Source: Actinokineospora alba (lineage in GTDB: Bacteria; Actinomycetota; Actinomycetes; Mycobacteriales; Pseudonocardiaceae). Taken from it: a DNA stretch of 64,000 bases. The DNA lies in NCBI RefSeq assembly GCF_004362515.1, contig NZ_SNXU01000001.1, positions 2,976,001 to 3,040,000 on the forward strand, given 5' to 3'. A program made the position numbers and the translations under genes. A model generated the notes under the pieces. The model saw only the letters and a list, made by a program, of their open reading frames with translations, did not search any database and was not told the origin of the DNA. Numbering within the stretch: position 1 is the first letter of the stretch; each line of letters begins with the position of its first letter. Positions 44,576 to 52,563 of the stretch are shown here, piece after piece.

Positions 44576-45430
44576 ATGACCACGAACACGCCACACGCGA
44601 CCGAGACCGACCACACCCGCGCCCTGCCACCGGAGGCGGTGATGCTCGCCCCGGCACCGCCGCACACCGTGCCGATGCGCCCGCCCACCGGGGCGTGGGG
44701 GCTGGTAGTCGTGGCGGTGCGGACCACCGACGCCGCCGGAGCCCCGGTGCGGTTCGACGGCGACCCGCCCGCGCCCGACCCAGCCGGCACCGACACCGCC
44801 GCCCTGTTGGCGGGGGTGTGGCTGCCCGCGCCGCCGCCCGCCGACCCACACGCCGGGGACGTCGTGGTGCGCCTGCACCCACCCGACAACGGGACCGACC
44901 CCACCACCGCCGACGTCGAGGTCCTCGCCGCCATGGACGGGCAGTGGCGCACGGTCCGCGCGTGGCGGGCGGTCGGCGCGCGCTGGCCGCACGAGGTCGC
45001 CACGACGGTGCTGCTGCACATGCGCTACCTCGCCGACGCCGCCCTCACCGCCGCCCAGTGGGCGACGCTCACCGGTCCGATCGCCGCCGCCCTGCCCGCC
45101 GGACTCGTCCCGACCGGGCTCGCGGGCGAGGCCGCGGGCTCACCCTGCCGTCGCGCCGCGCACGACGCGCTCGCCGCGCTGATCACCGCCGGGCTGGTTC
45201 AAGTCGGCGAGCAGGTCGTGTTCGGCGCGCACACCGCCACGATCGGAGAGGGCGGTGTCCTGCACGACGACGGACCCCACGAGTACTCCGTCTCGACCGT
45301 GACCGCGCTGGCCACCAACCTCGCGGGCTACACCGCCAACGGCTGGCACCTATGGCGACGCGCCCACGACCACCGCCCACTGGCCGACCTACGCGCCGAA
45401 CTCGCCACCACCACACCGACCGCCAGCTGA
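44576..45430 (+). CDS. RAMA-domain protein
   Basis: 284 residues. The C-terminal 85 residues match the RAMA pattern (restriction enzyme adenine methylase associated): ALITAGLVQVGEQVVFG, GVLHDDGPHEYSVSTVTALA, and the end motif NGWHLWRRAHDHRPLADLRAEL. RAMA is predicted to recognise modified DNA or chromatin-like states. The N-terminal 180 residues are a Pro/Ala-rich domain also shared with the gene at 49732 (MLAPAPPHTVPMRPP vs VILAPSVAATPMRHP). Start ATG 44576 follows AGGGAG. Confidence 0.76.
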   Translation: MTTNTPHATETDHTRALPPEAVMLAPAPPHTVPMRPPTGAWGLVVVAVRTTDAAGAPVRFDGDPPAPDPAGTDTAALLAGVWLPAPPPADPHAGDVVVRLHPPDNGTDPTTADVEVLAAMDGQWRTVRAWRAVGARWPHEVATTVLLHMRYLADAALTAAQWATLTGPIAAALPAGLVPTGLAGEAAGSPCRRAAHDALAALITAGLVQVGEQVVFGAHTATIGEGGVLHDDGPHEYSVSTVTALATNLAGYTANGWHLWRRAHDHRPLADLRAELATTTPTAS

Positions 45431-45474
45431 TGACCACCCCGTCCGACGCACCGAATCGAAGGAGGACAATCGCA

Positions 45475-46059
45475 ATGATCACTAGAGACGAGACCGCCGA
45501 GGCCATCGGGAACCGCTACCGCTACACCCGGATCATCGACACAGCCGGACACGTCGTCCGGGTCCGCATCGAACGCCACTTCTACGACTCGTACAGCTTC
45601 GCCCACGTCGAGGTCATCAACGACGTGAAGAGCTGGACCCTGCTGCTCGACGAACCCACCCGCGACTGGTGGGACGCCTCCCCGCCCCCGCGCAAGGACA
45701 TCGACGCCGCCGCCGTGCTCGCCCCGCTGGCCGACCGGCTCCTGCGTCGCGCCGCCGCCATCCTCGCCCCACCCACGACGACCACCGCCGTGTCGCCACG
45801 CGTGTTGGACGCCGTAGCGGCACTGCTGAGCACCGTGTACGGCTTCGACGGCGAACGCCGCGTCGACCCCGACGAGATCACTTGGGCGACCGCCCACGGT
45901 GGCGGGCTGCGCGTCTTCGAACACGCCGACGGTGCGGTGACGTTCACCAAAGCCCACCGCGACGACTGTCCGTTCGTCACCAGCACGGGCACCCGCGCCT
46001 GCGACGACGAGTGCTACTACGTGGTGCCCACACGCCTCGATGGCCCGCTCGGATCATGA
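45475..46059 (+). CDS. Hypothetical protein, paralogue of the gene at 43926
   Basis: 194 residues. Starts with RYTRIIDTAGHVVRVRIERHFYDSYSFAHVEV, the same beta-rich part as the paralogue, then helices and the C-terminal Cys/His tail (DDCPFVTSTGTRACDDECYY). AAGGAGG is 8 bases before ATG 45475. Its stop overlaps the next ATG (ATGA). The duplicate pair brackets the RAMA gene, suggesting a tandem duplication with an inserted or retained RAMA gene. Confidence 0.74.
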   Translation: MITRDETAEAIGNRYRYTRIIDTAGHVVRVRIERHFYDSYSFAHVEVINDVKSWTLLLDEPTRDWWDASPPPRKDIDAAAVLAPLADRLLRRAAAILAPPTTTTAVSPRVLDAVAALLSTVYGFDGERRVDPDEITWATAHGGGLRVFEHADGAVTFTKAHRDDCPFVTSTGTRACDDECYYVVPTRLDGPLGS

Positions 46060-46421
46060 CCGCCACAGTCGACTTCTACGACGGGCGCGGACGCCACGCC
46101 GTGTTGCTCGGATCGCTCCAGGGCGACGCCGAACCCGAGAGGCTGCGCGCCCTCGCGTGTGGACGGCTACTGCTCGACGCCACCGACCCCGTGACCTACG
46201 CCGACGCCGTGGCCAACCTGCTCGATGTCTGGACCAACGACCGGCACGGGCACGGCTACCACCCGCGCGACGGCCAGCCGTGGCTGCGGCCGGATAGCCA
46301 CACCACCTCCTGGGTGTTCGCGTTCGACCACGGCCGGGTGTGGATCACGACCGGCCGCGCGTGGCAACCCGCCGACACAACCGATCGCGGGCTACAAGCG
46401 GAACCAGGCTGCACACGATGA
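46056..46421 (+). CDS. Small mobile-element protein (DFYxGRG type)
   Basis: 121 residues. TVDFYDGRGRHAVLLGSL at the start and SHTTSWVFAFDHGRVWITTGRAW near the end are the two conserved blocks of a small protein family that I associate with actinobacterial integrative elements. ATGA overlap with the previous gene and with the next (ATGA at 46418). A decayed relative lies at 46811. Function unknown. Confidence 0.7.
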   Translation: MTATVDFYDGRGRHAVLLGSLQGDAEPERLRALACGRLLLDATDPVTYADAVANLLDVWTNDRHGHGYHPRDGQPWLRPDSHTTSWVFAFDHGRVWITTGRAWQPADTTDRGLQAEPGCTR

Positions 46422-46759
46422 CCGAGCACACCGAAGGCGGCGGGGACGGTGGCGAGCCCCGGCTCATCGACTTCGAGGAACGCTGCCCGGACTGCGACGT
46501 GGCAGTCGGCGAGGCGCACATTCACCATGAGGACGACGGTGGGTGCGACATCGCACGGTGCCTGATGACCGGGTTGCAGCGGCTGATGTGCGACCTCGAC
46601 CACGACTGCGGCCAAGACCTGTGGACCGGGTGGTGGCCGGGCCAGCTCGACTGCGAACGGCTCGGCTGGATGCTCGGCCCCGGCTTTCCCGACCTGCGCC
46701 GCCTCTATGCCGAGGCGACCTGGGACGCGCACCGATGCGCCTGGGTGGCGTCCCCCTGA
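46418..46759 (+). CDS. Small Cys/His-rich hypothetical protein
   Basis: 113 residues. ERCPDCDVAVGEAHIHHEDDGGCDIARC looks like a zinc-binding segment, followed by Trp-rich helices (WTGWWPGQLDCERLGWMLG). It is the last gene of the operon that begins at 40285. I see no known family. Possibly a small adaptor. Confidence 0.7.
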   Translation: MTEHTEGGGDGGEPRLIDFEERCPDCDVAVGEAHIHHEDDGGCDIARCLMTGLQRLMCDLDHDCGQDLWTGWWPGQLDCERLGWMLGPGFPDLRRLYAEATWDAHRCAWVASP

Positions 46760-46810
46760 CGCACGCCTCACTCGCAGGATGGGTTCGCTCGACGCGTCGC
46801 ATAAGTGGGT

Positions 46811-47230
46811 GATCACGCCGACTTCTACGTCGCAAACGGGCCGCGCGCCCCGCTGGCTGGGCTCCCTGGCCGATGTCGGACATCCCGCCGCGCTGGCCTT
46901 GCCCCACCCGACGCGACCGGGGTGCTTGTCCGCCGCCAACCCAAGACGCCTACGAGGCGGACCGTCGGCGCCCTGCTCGACGAGCAACGCACTCGCGACG
47001 TCGGGTTCCATCGCGCGGCCCGCCCCGGTGAAACCGGCTTGGCCGTGGATCGCGTCTACCAGCGGCGACCGGCACGCCGACATGTTCTGGTTCGTCCCGG
47101 ACCCTGACCCTCCCGACGACGACGGCAAGTCGGCGACCGGACCGCACGCCGAACTGCCGGCCGTCCGCGACACCTCGCCCACGACGGCGACCTTCGCCTG
47201 GAACGGGTTCGGTATCCCGGGTAATGCCGA
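46811..47230 (+). pseudogene. Decayed copy of a DFYxGRG-type element protein
   Basis: Pieces of the family seen at 46056 occur in order but in different frames: HADFYVANGPRAP, then WLGSLADVGHPAA, then VGALLDEQRTRDVGF, then PAWPWIASTSGDRHADMFWF. At least three indels are needed. Similar to the intact protein in its first and last blocks. Assigned by pattern only. Confidence 0.4.
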
Positions 47231-47696
47231 TCCCGATTTACGACCCCGTTGCCGCCGGTGGTTCGCCGGAACTATTTGGCTCGCCGCGGCGAGGTCGCTC
47301 GCCCCGGCGGTGCCGCCGCGGGCGAGCAGCTCCGTGGACCGCCGGTGGCCGCCGGCCGACCTCACCCGCCCGGCGGGTCCGCGAGGCGATGCACACCCTG
47401 CTGCGCCCCGGCCCCCGCCGCCGCGGTTCCACGGGTTGCCCAAGGATGCGCCGTTCGCTTGCGAGCGCATCGTGGTGGGCCTTGCGGTTCCTGGTCAAAC
47501 GCCGACCACTGCGCCGAGGACAACAACCCCATCCACGCCGCCGAGCTGCTCGACGTTCCTGGAGACGTTGCGCGCGGCCAGACCCGCTCCGAAATCGGGC
47601 GGTTGATCAACGCAATGGATCGCCGCGCGATGGACCCCGTCGTGCACAATCAAGATCTCGTTCATCGAGGTCGGCGCGGCCAGAACGGTGGATGTC

Positions 47697-47736
47697 GTTG
47701 TGCCCCAACAGTGAGCGAGCACCGTTGGGGCACAAC
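47697..47736 (-). terminator. Terminator for the winged-helix gene
   Basis: Perfect 13-base inverted repeat: GTTGTGCCCCAAC (47697-47709) and GTTGGGGCACAAC (47724-47736) with a 14-base loop. It lies 22 bases beyond the stop of the minus-strand gene at 47759. Probably serves the minus strand and may block read-through from the left. Confidence 0.75.
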
Positions 47737-47758
47737 CAGGCTGTGCTGTCCGGGGGGG

Positions 47759-48610
47759 TCAGGCTGACGCGGCGGCGGTCGCTTCCTTCGGCGCGAGTGC
47801 GAACCGCTTCGGCCGTTCTTTGGTCTGTACCGCGATCTTGTCCTTGACCAGTTTGTCCAGCGCGTTGGAGACCGCGCCGCTGGATTTCCCGCCGAGCTTC
47901 CTGGCGATATCGACCGGGCTGAACTCCTGATCGGGGTGGTCGCGCAGGTGGTCCTCGACCATCCCGCGCAACGCGCCGGGTGCCAACCGCGCCGCCGTCG
48001 CGTCGGATGAGGCACCGTCGACCGTGGGCTCGGCGGTTTCTGCGATGGGTTCGACATCCGTAGGGGCAACCGTTTCAGCAGCGTTGTCGGCCGCAGCGGT
48101 GTCCGGCTCGGTGTCGGCCGGTGCGGTGGCGATTGGCGCGCTGTCAGTCGGCTCGGGGTCGGCTCCGCCGGCGGGCGGGGTGTCGGTTGTGTCCGGTGTG
48201 GGCTGCGGGGTGCCCTCCGTGGCGGTGTCGTCCACCGTTGCGACGACGCGGTTCTGTTCGGTGTCTGCCGGGGTGGCGGGGGCATCGGGGGTGATCGCCC
48301 ACCGGTCGGCGGAGCGGCGACCGCCGTCGGGGATTCCGGCGGTGCGGATGACGGTGCCGTCGCCCGCCCATCGGGTGAGGATCTTCTGCGCCGTGGATTT
48401 CCCGATCTTCGCCGCCTTCGACAGGTCGGTGGCGGTGCTGTCCGGGTCGGCGTGCAACGCCGCCCACAGCGCGTCTTCGGCGTCCGTGCGGGCCGTCACG
48501 GCAGCGGCGTCGGGGTTCCGGTCGGGAACCGGGTGCGGGGTTCGGGCGGTGCCGGTCGCCCCCGTGGTGCGGGTTTTGCTGGTTTTGCGGGTGCGGGTGG
48601 TGTCGGACAT
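47759..48610 (-). CDS. Protein with two winged-helix domains
   Basis: 283 residues. First winged helix near residues 40-110 (ALWAALHADPDSTATDLSKAAKIGKSTAQKILTRW), a Pro/Thr/Ala/Asp-rich acidic linker of about 90 residues, and a second winged helix near 215-275 (LRGMVEDHLRDHPDQ, KSSGAVSNALDKLVKDKIAV). The second is clearly related to the N-terminus of the MoxR ATPase at 40285. Likely a DNA-binding regulator of the element. ATG 48610 follows GAGGGAA. An element shared with two neighbouring units lies upstream (48706-48738). Confidence 0.78.
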   Translation of the reverse strand: MSDTTRTRKTSKTRTTGATGTARTPHPVPDRNPDAAAVTARTDAEDALWAALHADPDSTATDLSKAAKIGKSTAQKILTRWAGDGTVIRTAGIPDGGRRSADRWAITPDAPATPADTEQNRVVATVDDTATEGTPQPTPDTTDTPPAGGADPEPTDSAPIATAPADTEPDTAAADNAAETVAPTDVEPIAETAEPTVDGASSDATAARLAPGALRGMVEDHLRDHPDQEFSPVDIARKLGGKSSGAVSNALDKLVKDKIAVQTKERPKRFALAPKEATAAASA

Positions 48611-48705
48611 GACGTTCCCTCGAATCGGTTGGTGATCGGTGGTGGTCATGCCCCGGCCGGAGCGGGTGGCCCCCGGTGCGCTGCCGGTTGTGTTCGGGCC
48701 ACACG

Positions 48706-48738
48706 ACTATGGACGCTCCGTCGGCCGCTGAAGTCAAG
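48706..48738 (-). promoter_or_regulatory. Shared promoter-like element, copy 1 (minus strand)
   Basis: On the minus strand TTGAC, then 18 bases, then GTCCATAG, with GAGC just before the GTCCATA. It lies about 96 bases before ATG 48610. Compare copies at 48797 and 49647. Confidence 0.5.
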
Positions 48739-48796
48739 CGTTACCCCGAAATCACATCTGTCTCGTGTGGATGGTCACCCATTTGCGTTGCGGCGC

Positions 48797-48829
48797 TTGA
48801 CATCTCGACACGAGCAGAGCGTTCATAGC
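48797..48829 (+). promoter_or_regulatory. Shared promoter-like element, copy 2
   Basis: TTGACATCTCGAC, then GAGC and GTTCATAGC. It begins 89 bases before ATG 48886 (its 3' end is about 56 away). TTGACA fits a -35 box; the conserved GTNCATA is too far for a typical -10 (about 20 bases), so this may be a dedicated sigma or activator site. Confidence 0.5.
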
Positions 48830-48885
48830 GATCGCCGGGTCGCCGACCGGCCAACATTTCACCCGACGAATCAGGGGTAGACACA

Positions 48886-49386
48886 ATGACAACGCCACAT
48901 TTCGCCGCCATCCGTTTCCAACGCTCCGAGGGGCTGACCGTGCACGGCCCATTCACCGACCGCACCGACGCCATCGTGGTCGCCGACCGGTTCGCCGACA
49001 CCACCGACACCTTCGCGCAGCCGATCGCGCTGGCCCCGCCGGACGCCGATCCGATCACCACCAGCGTCGCCGCCGAATCGACAGGCACCGTGCTCGAACT
49101 GAACAACGAGATCGCCGACGCGCTGTTTGCCGACCACCTCGATCCCGTGCCGGATATGGCTACAACCGTGGTGGTGTCAGTGCTGGTCGACCCGCCCGCG
49201 CGAAAGATGGTCCTGTGGGTCGGCCCGTTTCCCGGCATGACCGAGGCGCGGTTGTGGCTGGACCAGGCCAGCGGCGATCACCGGGCGACCATGCGCGTGC
49301 ACCGGCTGCGCGGCCTTGACTTGGTCGAGCCGCCTCCGGGACCGGACCCGACCGCAGACCCGAACGTCGCCGAGGCCGTTGCCTGA
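48886..49386 (+). CDS. Hypothetical protein
   Basis: 166 residues, acidic, soluble. Starts with a short strand-helix block (FAAIRFQRSEGLTVHGPFTD) and has a second block (TTVVVSVLVDPPARKMVLWVGPFPGMTEARLWLDQAS). The word GPF is repeated, which suggests two similar halves. No family recognised. Good start ATG 48886, after the shared element at 48797. Confidence 0.66.
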   Translation: MTTPHFAAIRFQRSEGLTVHGPFTDRTDAIVVADRFADTTDTFAQPIALAPPDADPITTSVAAESTGTVLELNNEIADALFADHLDPVPDMATTVVVSVLVDPPARKMVLWVGPFPGMTEARLWLDQASGDHRATMRVHRLRGLDLVEPPPGPDPTADPNVAEAVA

Positions 49387-49731
49387 CCGGAACCTCTGAG
49401 ATCGTGGCCCGTGAGGACAGTTCGCGGGCCACGGTCTTGGGCCGGACGGAGCGAACGCCTTCCCGCACAACGACCTCGGGAGATCCTCTACGCCCACAGA
49501 TCATTCCCCCCAACGCAGGGATGACCCGACTCCAATCGTGGGCGTGCGGGGCTTCGACACGATCCGGGTGTCTCTTGTGGACGACCGCAACTGGCCAGAC
49601 CGCTACGACAAAGCGGGTTCATTCACCGTCCGTTTCCGTACCAGCATTGACACCTCGACGGTTACGAAGCGTCCATACATGTCAAGCAAATCGGTGCACG
49701 GACACCGAACCTGAAGGGACACGACGAACCC
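49387..49731. other. Intergenic region before the second RAMA gene
   Basis: Contains copy 3 of the shared element. A 58-codon frame, GTG 49538 to 49714, is present but without a ribosome site; it overlaps the element and is probably not a gene. Confidence 0.4.
49647..49678 (+). promoter_or_regulatory. Shared promoter-like element, copy 3
   Basis: TTGACACCTCGAC, then GAAGC and GTCCATAC. Same length and spacing as copy 2 (TTGACA-x-CTCGAC, 11 variable bases, GC-GT-x-CATA). It ends about 54 bases before ATG 49732. Confidence 0.5.
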
Positions 49732-50619
49732 ATGACCGCCGACGCAATTCCGCCGACACCGTCCGAACCCGCACCTGACACCGCCATTGCCGTGCCGAAT
49801 GGCGGTCCCCGGGCCGATCCACCGGTAGCGGTTCGGGTCGCGGCCCCCGGCGATGACGAGGTGACGATACTGCGGCGCGAGGGACTTCCGCCCGACGGTG
49901 TCATCCTCGCGCCCTCGGTCGCCGCCACCCCGATGCGACACCCCGACAATGCCTGGGCGATGCTGGTGCTGGCGGTCGATGTCCTAGACGACACCGACCC
50001 CGACCGGCAAGGCGAAGTCGCCCTGTTCGCCGGATGCTGGCTGACCCAACAGCGACCGGCTTCCCTGTCCGAGGGAGATCTCGTCCTCGTCCTGACCGCA
50101 CCCGAGGGCGAGTCACCGCCCGACGACCTGGCCGATGTGGAAATGCTGCTCGCCCACCGGAGTCGATGGCTCCGGGTCGGCGAGTGGGAAGGTGTGGACC
50201 CGCGCTGGCCGTGGGCCGTCGCACCGACCGCTGCGGCGATCATGGGGCTGCACACCGAGGCAACCGACGTCGCCGCAGCGGCGAGGCCACCCGCCGATCG
50301 TTCTTTGGGAGGCTGGAGCGGTAATGGCGGTATCTACGATCTGCTCGCCGCCGGACTTGTCCGCGCGGGCGAGAAGTTCACCTGGGACCGTCCCGGTCGC
50401 GGTGCGCGGCACACCGCCAAGATCCACCCGGACGGCACCCTCATCCTCGCTGACGGCCGCGCCTACGCCAACCCCTCCGGAGCGCTCACCGCGCTCGGCG
50501 GCAAACACCACAACGGTTGGAAAGGATGGAAACGAACCTCGGACGGACGCCCCCTAGGTGATCTCCGCGCCGAACTGCGCACCCTCCGAGGGCTGACAAG
50601 CACACCACGACGGGTGTAG
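49732..50619 (+). CDS. RAMA-domain protein, second copy
   Basis: 295 residues. The C-terminal 85 residues are a good RAMA domain: YDLLAAGLVRAGEKFTW, KIHPDGTLILADGRAYANPS, and NGWKGWKRTSDGRPLGDLRAEL, the usual NGW..W and final LR motifs. The N-terminal 200 residues share short blocks (VILAPSVAATPMRHP, and a WLTQQ/WLPAPP block) with the RAMA protein at 44576, so the two are full-length paralogues. It has its own shared-type promoter element. Likely reads modified or specific DNA; no methylase or nuclease lies beside it. Confidence 0.78.
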   Translation: MTADAIPPTPSEPAPDTAIAVPNGGPRADPPVAVRVAAPGDDEVTILRREGLPPDGVILAPSVAATPMRHPDNAWAMLVLAVDVLDDTDPDRQGEVALFAGCWLTQQRPASLSEGDLVLVLTAPEGESPPDDLADVEMLLAHRSRWLRVGEWEGVDPRWPWAVAPTAAAIMGLHTEATDVAAAARPPADRSLGGWSGNGGIYDLLAAGLVRAGEKFTWDRPGRGARHTAKIHPDGTLILADGRAYANPSGALTALGGKHHNGWKGWKRTSDGRPLGDLRAELRTLRGLTSTPRRV

Positions 50620-50798
50620 CCCTTGCCCCTTGCTGGACCGCCCGCATCCTGTCGTGTGGGAGGTCCGGCTGTGCTGTGTGGAAAGGCCAGTTCGCGCGGG
50701 CACGACCGCGGGCTGGACGGATTGAACGGAACGTACTGATGCGGAACCCGTCCGGGCGGCATGTTGGCAACCTTTGTCGATCCCGCGACGTGCGGGCG

Positions 50799-52241
50799 TC
50801 AGAGGCGTTCGACGTCGAGTGGTCGGGAACTTGCGATGATCACCGCTAGGGCGCAGTGCCGGATAAGTTTGACGTCCTCGCTGACGCTCAAGGCAGCAGG
50901 TGATCCGGGAACGAGCAGCAGGTTACGCCCGTCCTCGATTTCGCCTTCTGCGTGCACGGTCTGGTTGCGGAGCTTGGACAAGCGTTCAGCCACCCGTTTC
51001 ACCAACTCGTCGCGCCTGGTCGCCTTGGAGATCACCGGAATACCGGGAAGGATGTCCCTGCGGGCCAGATGGCGCGACAGCGCGACGTCGGAGGCGATGA
51101 ACTTGGCCAGGTCATGAGGCTCGACACAGATTGCCAAGGTCATAGCCAAGAGTTCTTCCTTCGAGTTCCGCTTCCGACCGTGGTCTTGGACGGCTGCCAG
51201 CAATGCCGCCGCGTCATGGTCGTCGCTGAGATCGAGGTGTGGATCCCTTATTTTCCTGCGGAGGAGCCTGATTCCGCTGTCCACCGCGTACCGCTGGAAG
51301 TGGTTCTCCAACACCTTGTAGTAGGCGTTGTACGCGTGGATCGGAACACTCTCCAGCTTTCTCGCGTCCCAGTAGTAGCTCACCGCCGTGTCCGCGTACG
51401 CGTTGAGTATGAGTGGCAAGGGCTGCCGCGCGACCTCCGGGCGAGGTCGTTGGGGAGAACGCGCGCCACCGCGTTCCCAGAATCCTTTCCAGTCGAACCG
51501 GGGTGACAGAACGAAACCTCTGCCGAACCGAGCTTCAAGTCCGATCGAGCACGAGCTGGCCACCGCTTTAAGCACGGCGTGGCCATGGGCCTGGTCGTGG
51601 AGCTTGGCGCCCGATATCTTCAGAGTCACAAGGTCCTCGCCGGAGTCGCCGAGCAGGACGAACGGAGGCGAGAGCCGGGACTCCAACGCGGTGAAGAGAG
51701 CACTCGGACGCGAGATCTCCACGGTAATCCCCTCCGCGGTCGGGGCGAAGATGATCTGTCCTGGCTCATGTCTGAAGGCGCCGTCTTGCGAGGCGAACAC
51801 GCGTGAATCGACGCGATAGCTGTACGGACGAAGCGATCCTGCCCCGGAACGGGCGTTGACGTCCTCGATGATCGCCTCGACGTATCCCCTGCCAACCTGG
51901 ATGATTCCCGCGTGTTCGGGCAGGAGCATGAGATCACTAGAGAGATCGGTAGTCAGCTGGCTCACCACCGAGAGCTCGTCAAGGCGCAGAGGTATCTCAA
52001 TATCGTCGACACCGTCGCTCAGGTGCAGGGCGCGATCGAGCTTTCGGGCGAGGTTGGACGACGATGAGTTGTGATTTCCCCACGGCGTCAGTTTGAGTCC
52101 GAGTTCCACACATCGCGTGTGGAGGGCCGTTCCAAGCACGGAGAACTGAGCAGCCGCTTCCCGTGCCCGCTCCGACTCCCGTGCGCGGCGTGCCTCCGCT
52201 TCTATCAGCCTAGCCTTGGTTCTGCTGGTGCTCCGTGGCAT
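50799..52241 (-). CDS. Large hypothetical protein with HEPN-like C-terminus
   Basis: 480 residues. The N-terminus is a charged coiled-coil (AEARRARESERAREAAAQ). The middle is mixed alpha/beta with no recognised family. The C-terminal 100 residues (VKRVAERLSKLRNQTVHAEGE, then a long helix) contain an R-x4-H spacing (RNQTVH), as in HEPN nucleases and similar abortive-infection proteins. The whole layout resembles large HEPN proteins of defence islands. It stands alone on the minus strand, between the RAMA gene and IS debris. Confidence 0.68.
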   Translation of the reverse strand: MPRSTSRTKARLIEAEARRARESERAREAAAQFSVLGTALHTRCVELGLKLTPWGNHNSSSSNLARKLDRALHLSDGVDDIEIPLRLDELSVVSQLTTDLSSDLMLLPEHAGIIQVGRGYVEAIIEDVNARSGAGSLRPYSYRVDSRVFASQDGAFRHEPGQIIFAPTAEGITVEISRPSALFTALESRLSPPFVLLGDSGEDLVTLKISGAKLHDQAHGHAVLKAVASSCSIGLEARFGRGFVLSPRFDWKGFWERGGARSPQRPRPEVARQPLPLILNAYADTAVSYYWDARKLESVPIHAYNAYYKVLENHFQRYAVDSGIRLLRRKIRDPHLDLSDDHDAAALLAAVQDHGRKRNSKEELLAMTLAICVEPHDLAKFIASDVALSRHLARRDILPGIPVISKATRRDELVKRVAERLSKLRNQTVHAEGEIEDGRNLLLVPGSPAALSVSEDVKLIRHCALAVIIASSRPLDVERL

Positions 52242-52373
52242 CTCGAACTACCCGTGCTCTCGATCAAGTTCCACCTGGTTTACGACTCCACCAGGCTCCC
52301 GCACGCGTCAACTCAGATCCTGGTGGTTTACAGGCTGACCGACTCTGGCCGGGAACGGCGTACCTTCCCGGCC

Positions 52374-52476
52374 GGCTCCAAGCACCACCTGATCACCGAC
52401 GCCACCGGCATCCCGCCTGCCGTCACGCTGACCGGTGGCAACCGCAACGACGTCACCCAACTGATTCCGCTCACTC
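52374..52476 (+). mobile_element. Remnant of an IS5-type transposase
   Basis: One frame gives GSKHHLITDATGIPPAVTLT and GGNRNDVTQLIPL, the block around the first catalytic Asp of IS5-family transposases. Nothing on either side continues the protein, so this is a short fossil. Confidence 0.75.
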
Positions 52477-52563
52477 TTGTGGCGCTGTTGGTCGTGTTCC
52501 CCGTTCCGTACGATTCGTCGCGCGATCACGCGTCTGCGCAAGCGACAGAACCTGGGGGGACCT

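Larger units (their letters stand above)
46760..47758. other. Region between operons, largely decayed sequence
   Basis: One kilobase with no intact gene. The left half holds remnants of a small element protein (46811-47230) and the right end a strong terminator (47697-47736). The middle has frames on both strands with no family resemblance. Confidence 0.5.

Noticed and set aside
49538..49714. 58-codon frame before the RAMA gene
   Set aside because: No ribosome site, overlaps the shared promoter-like element, and no family.
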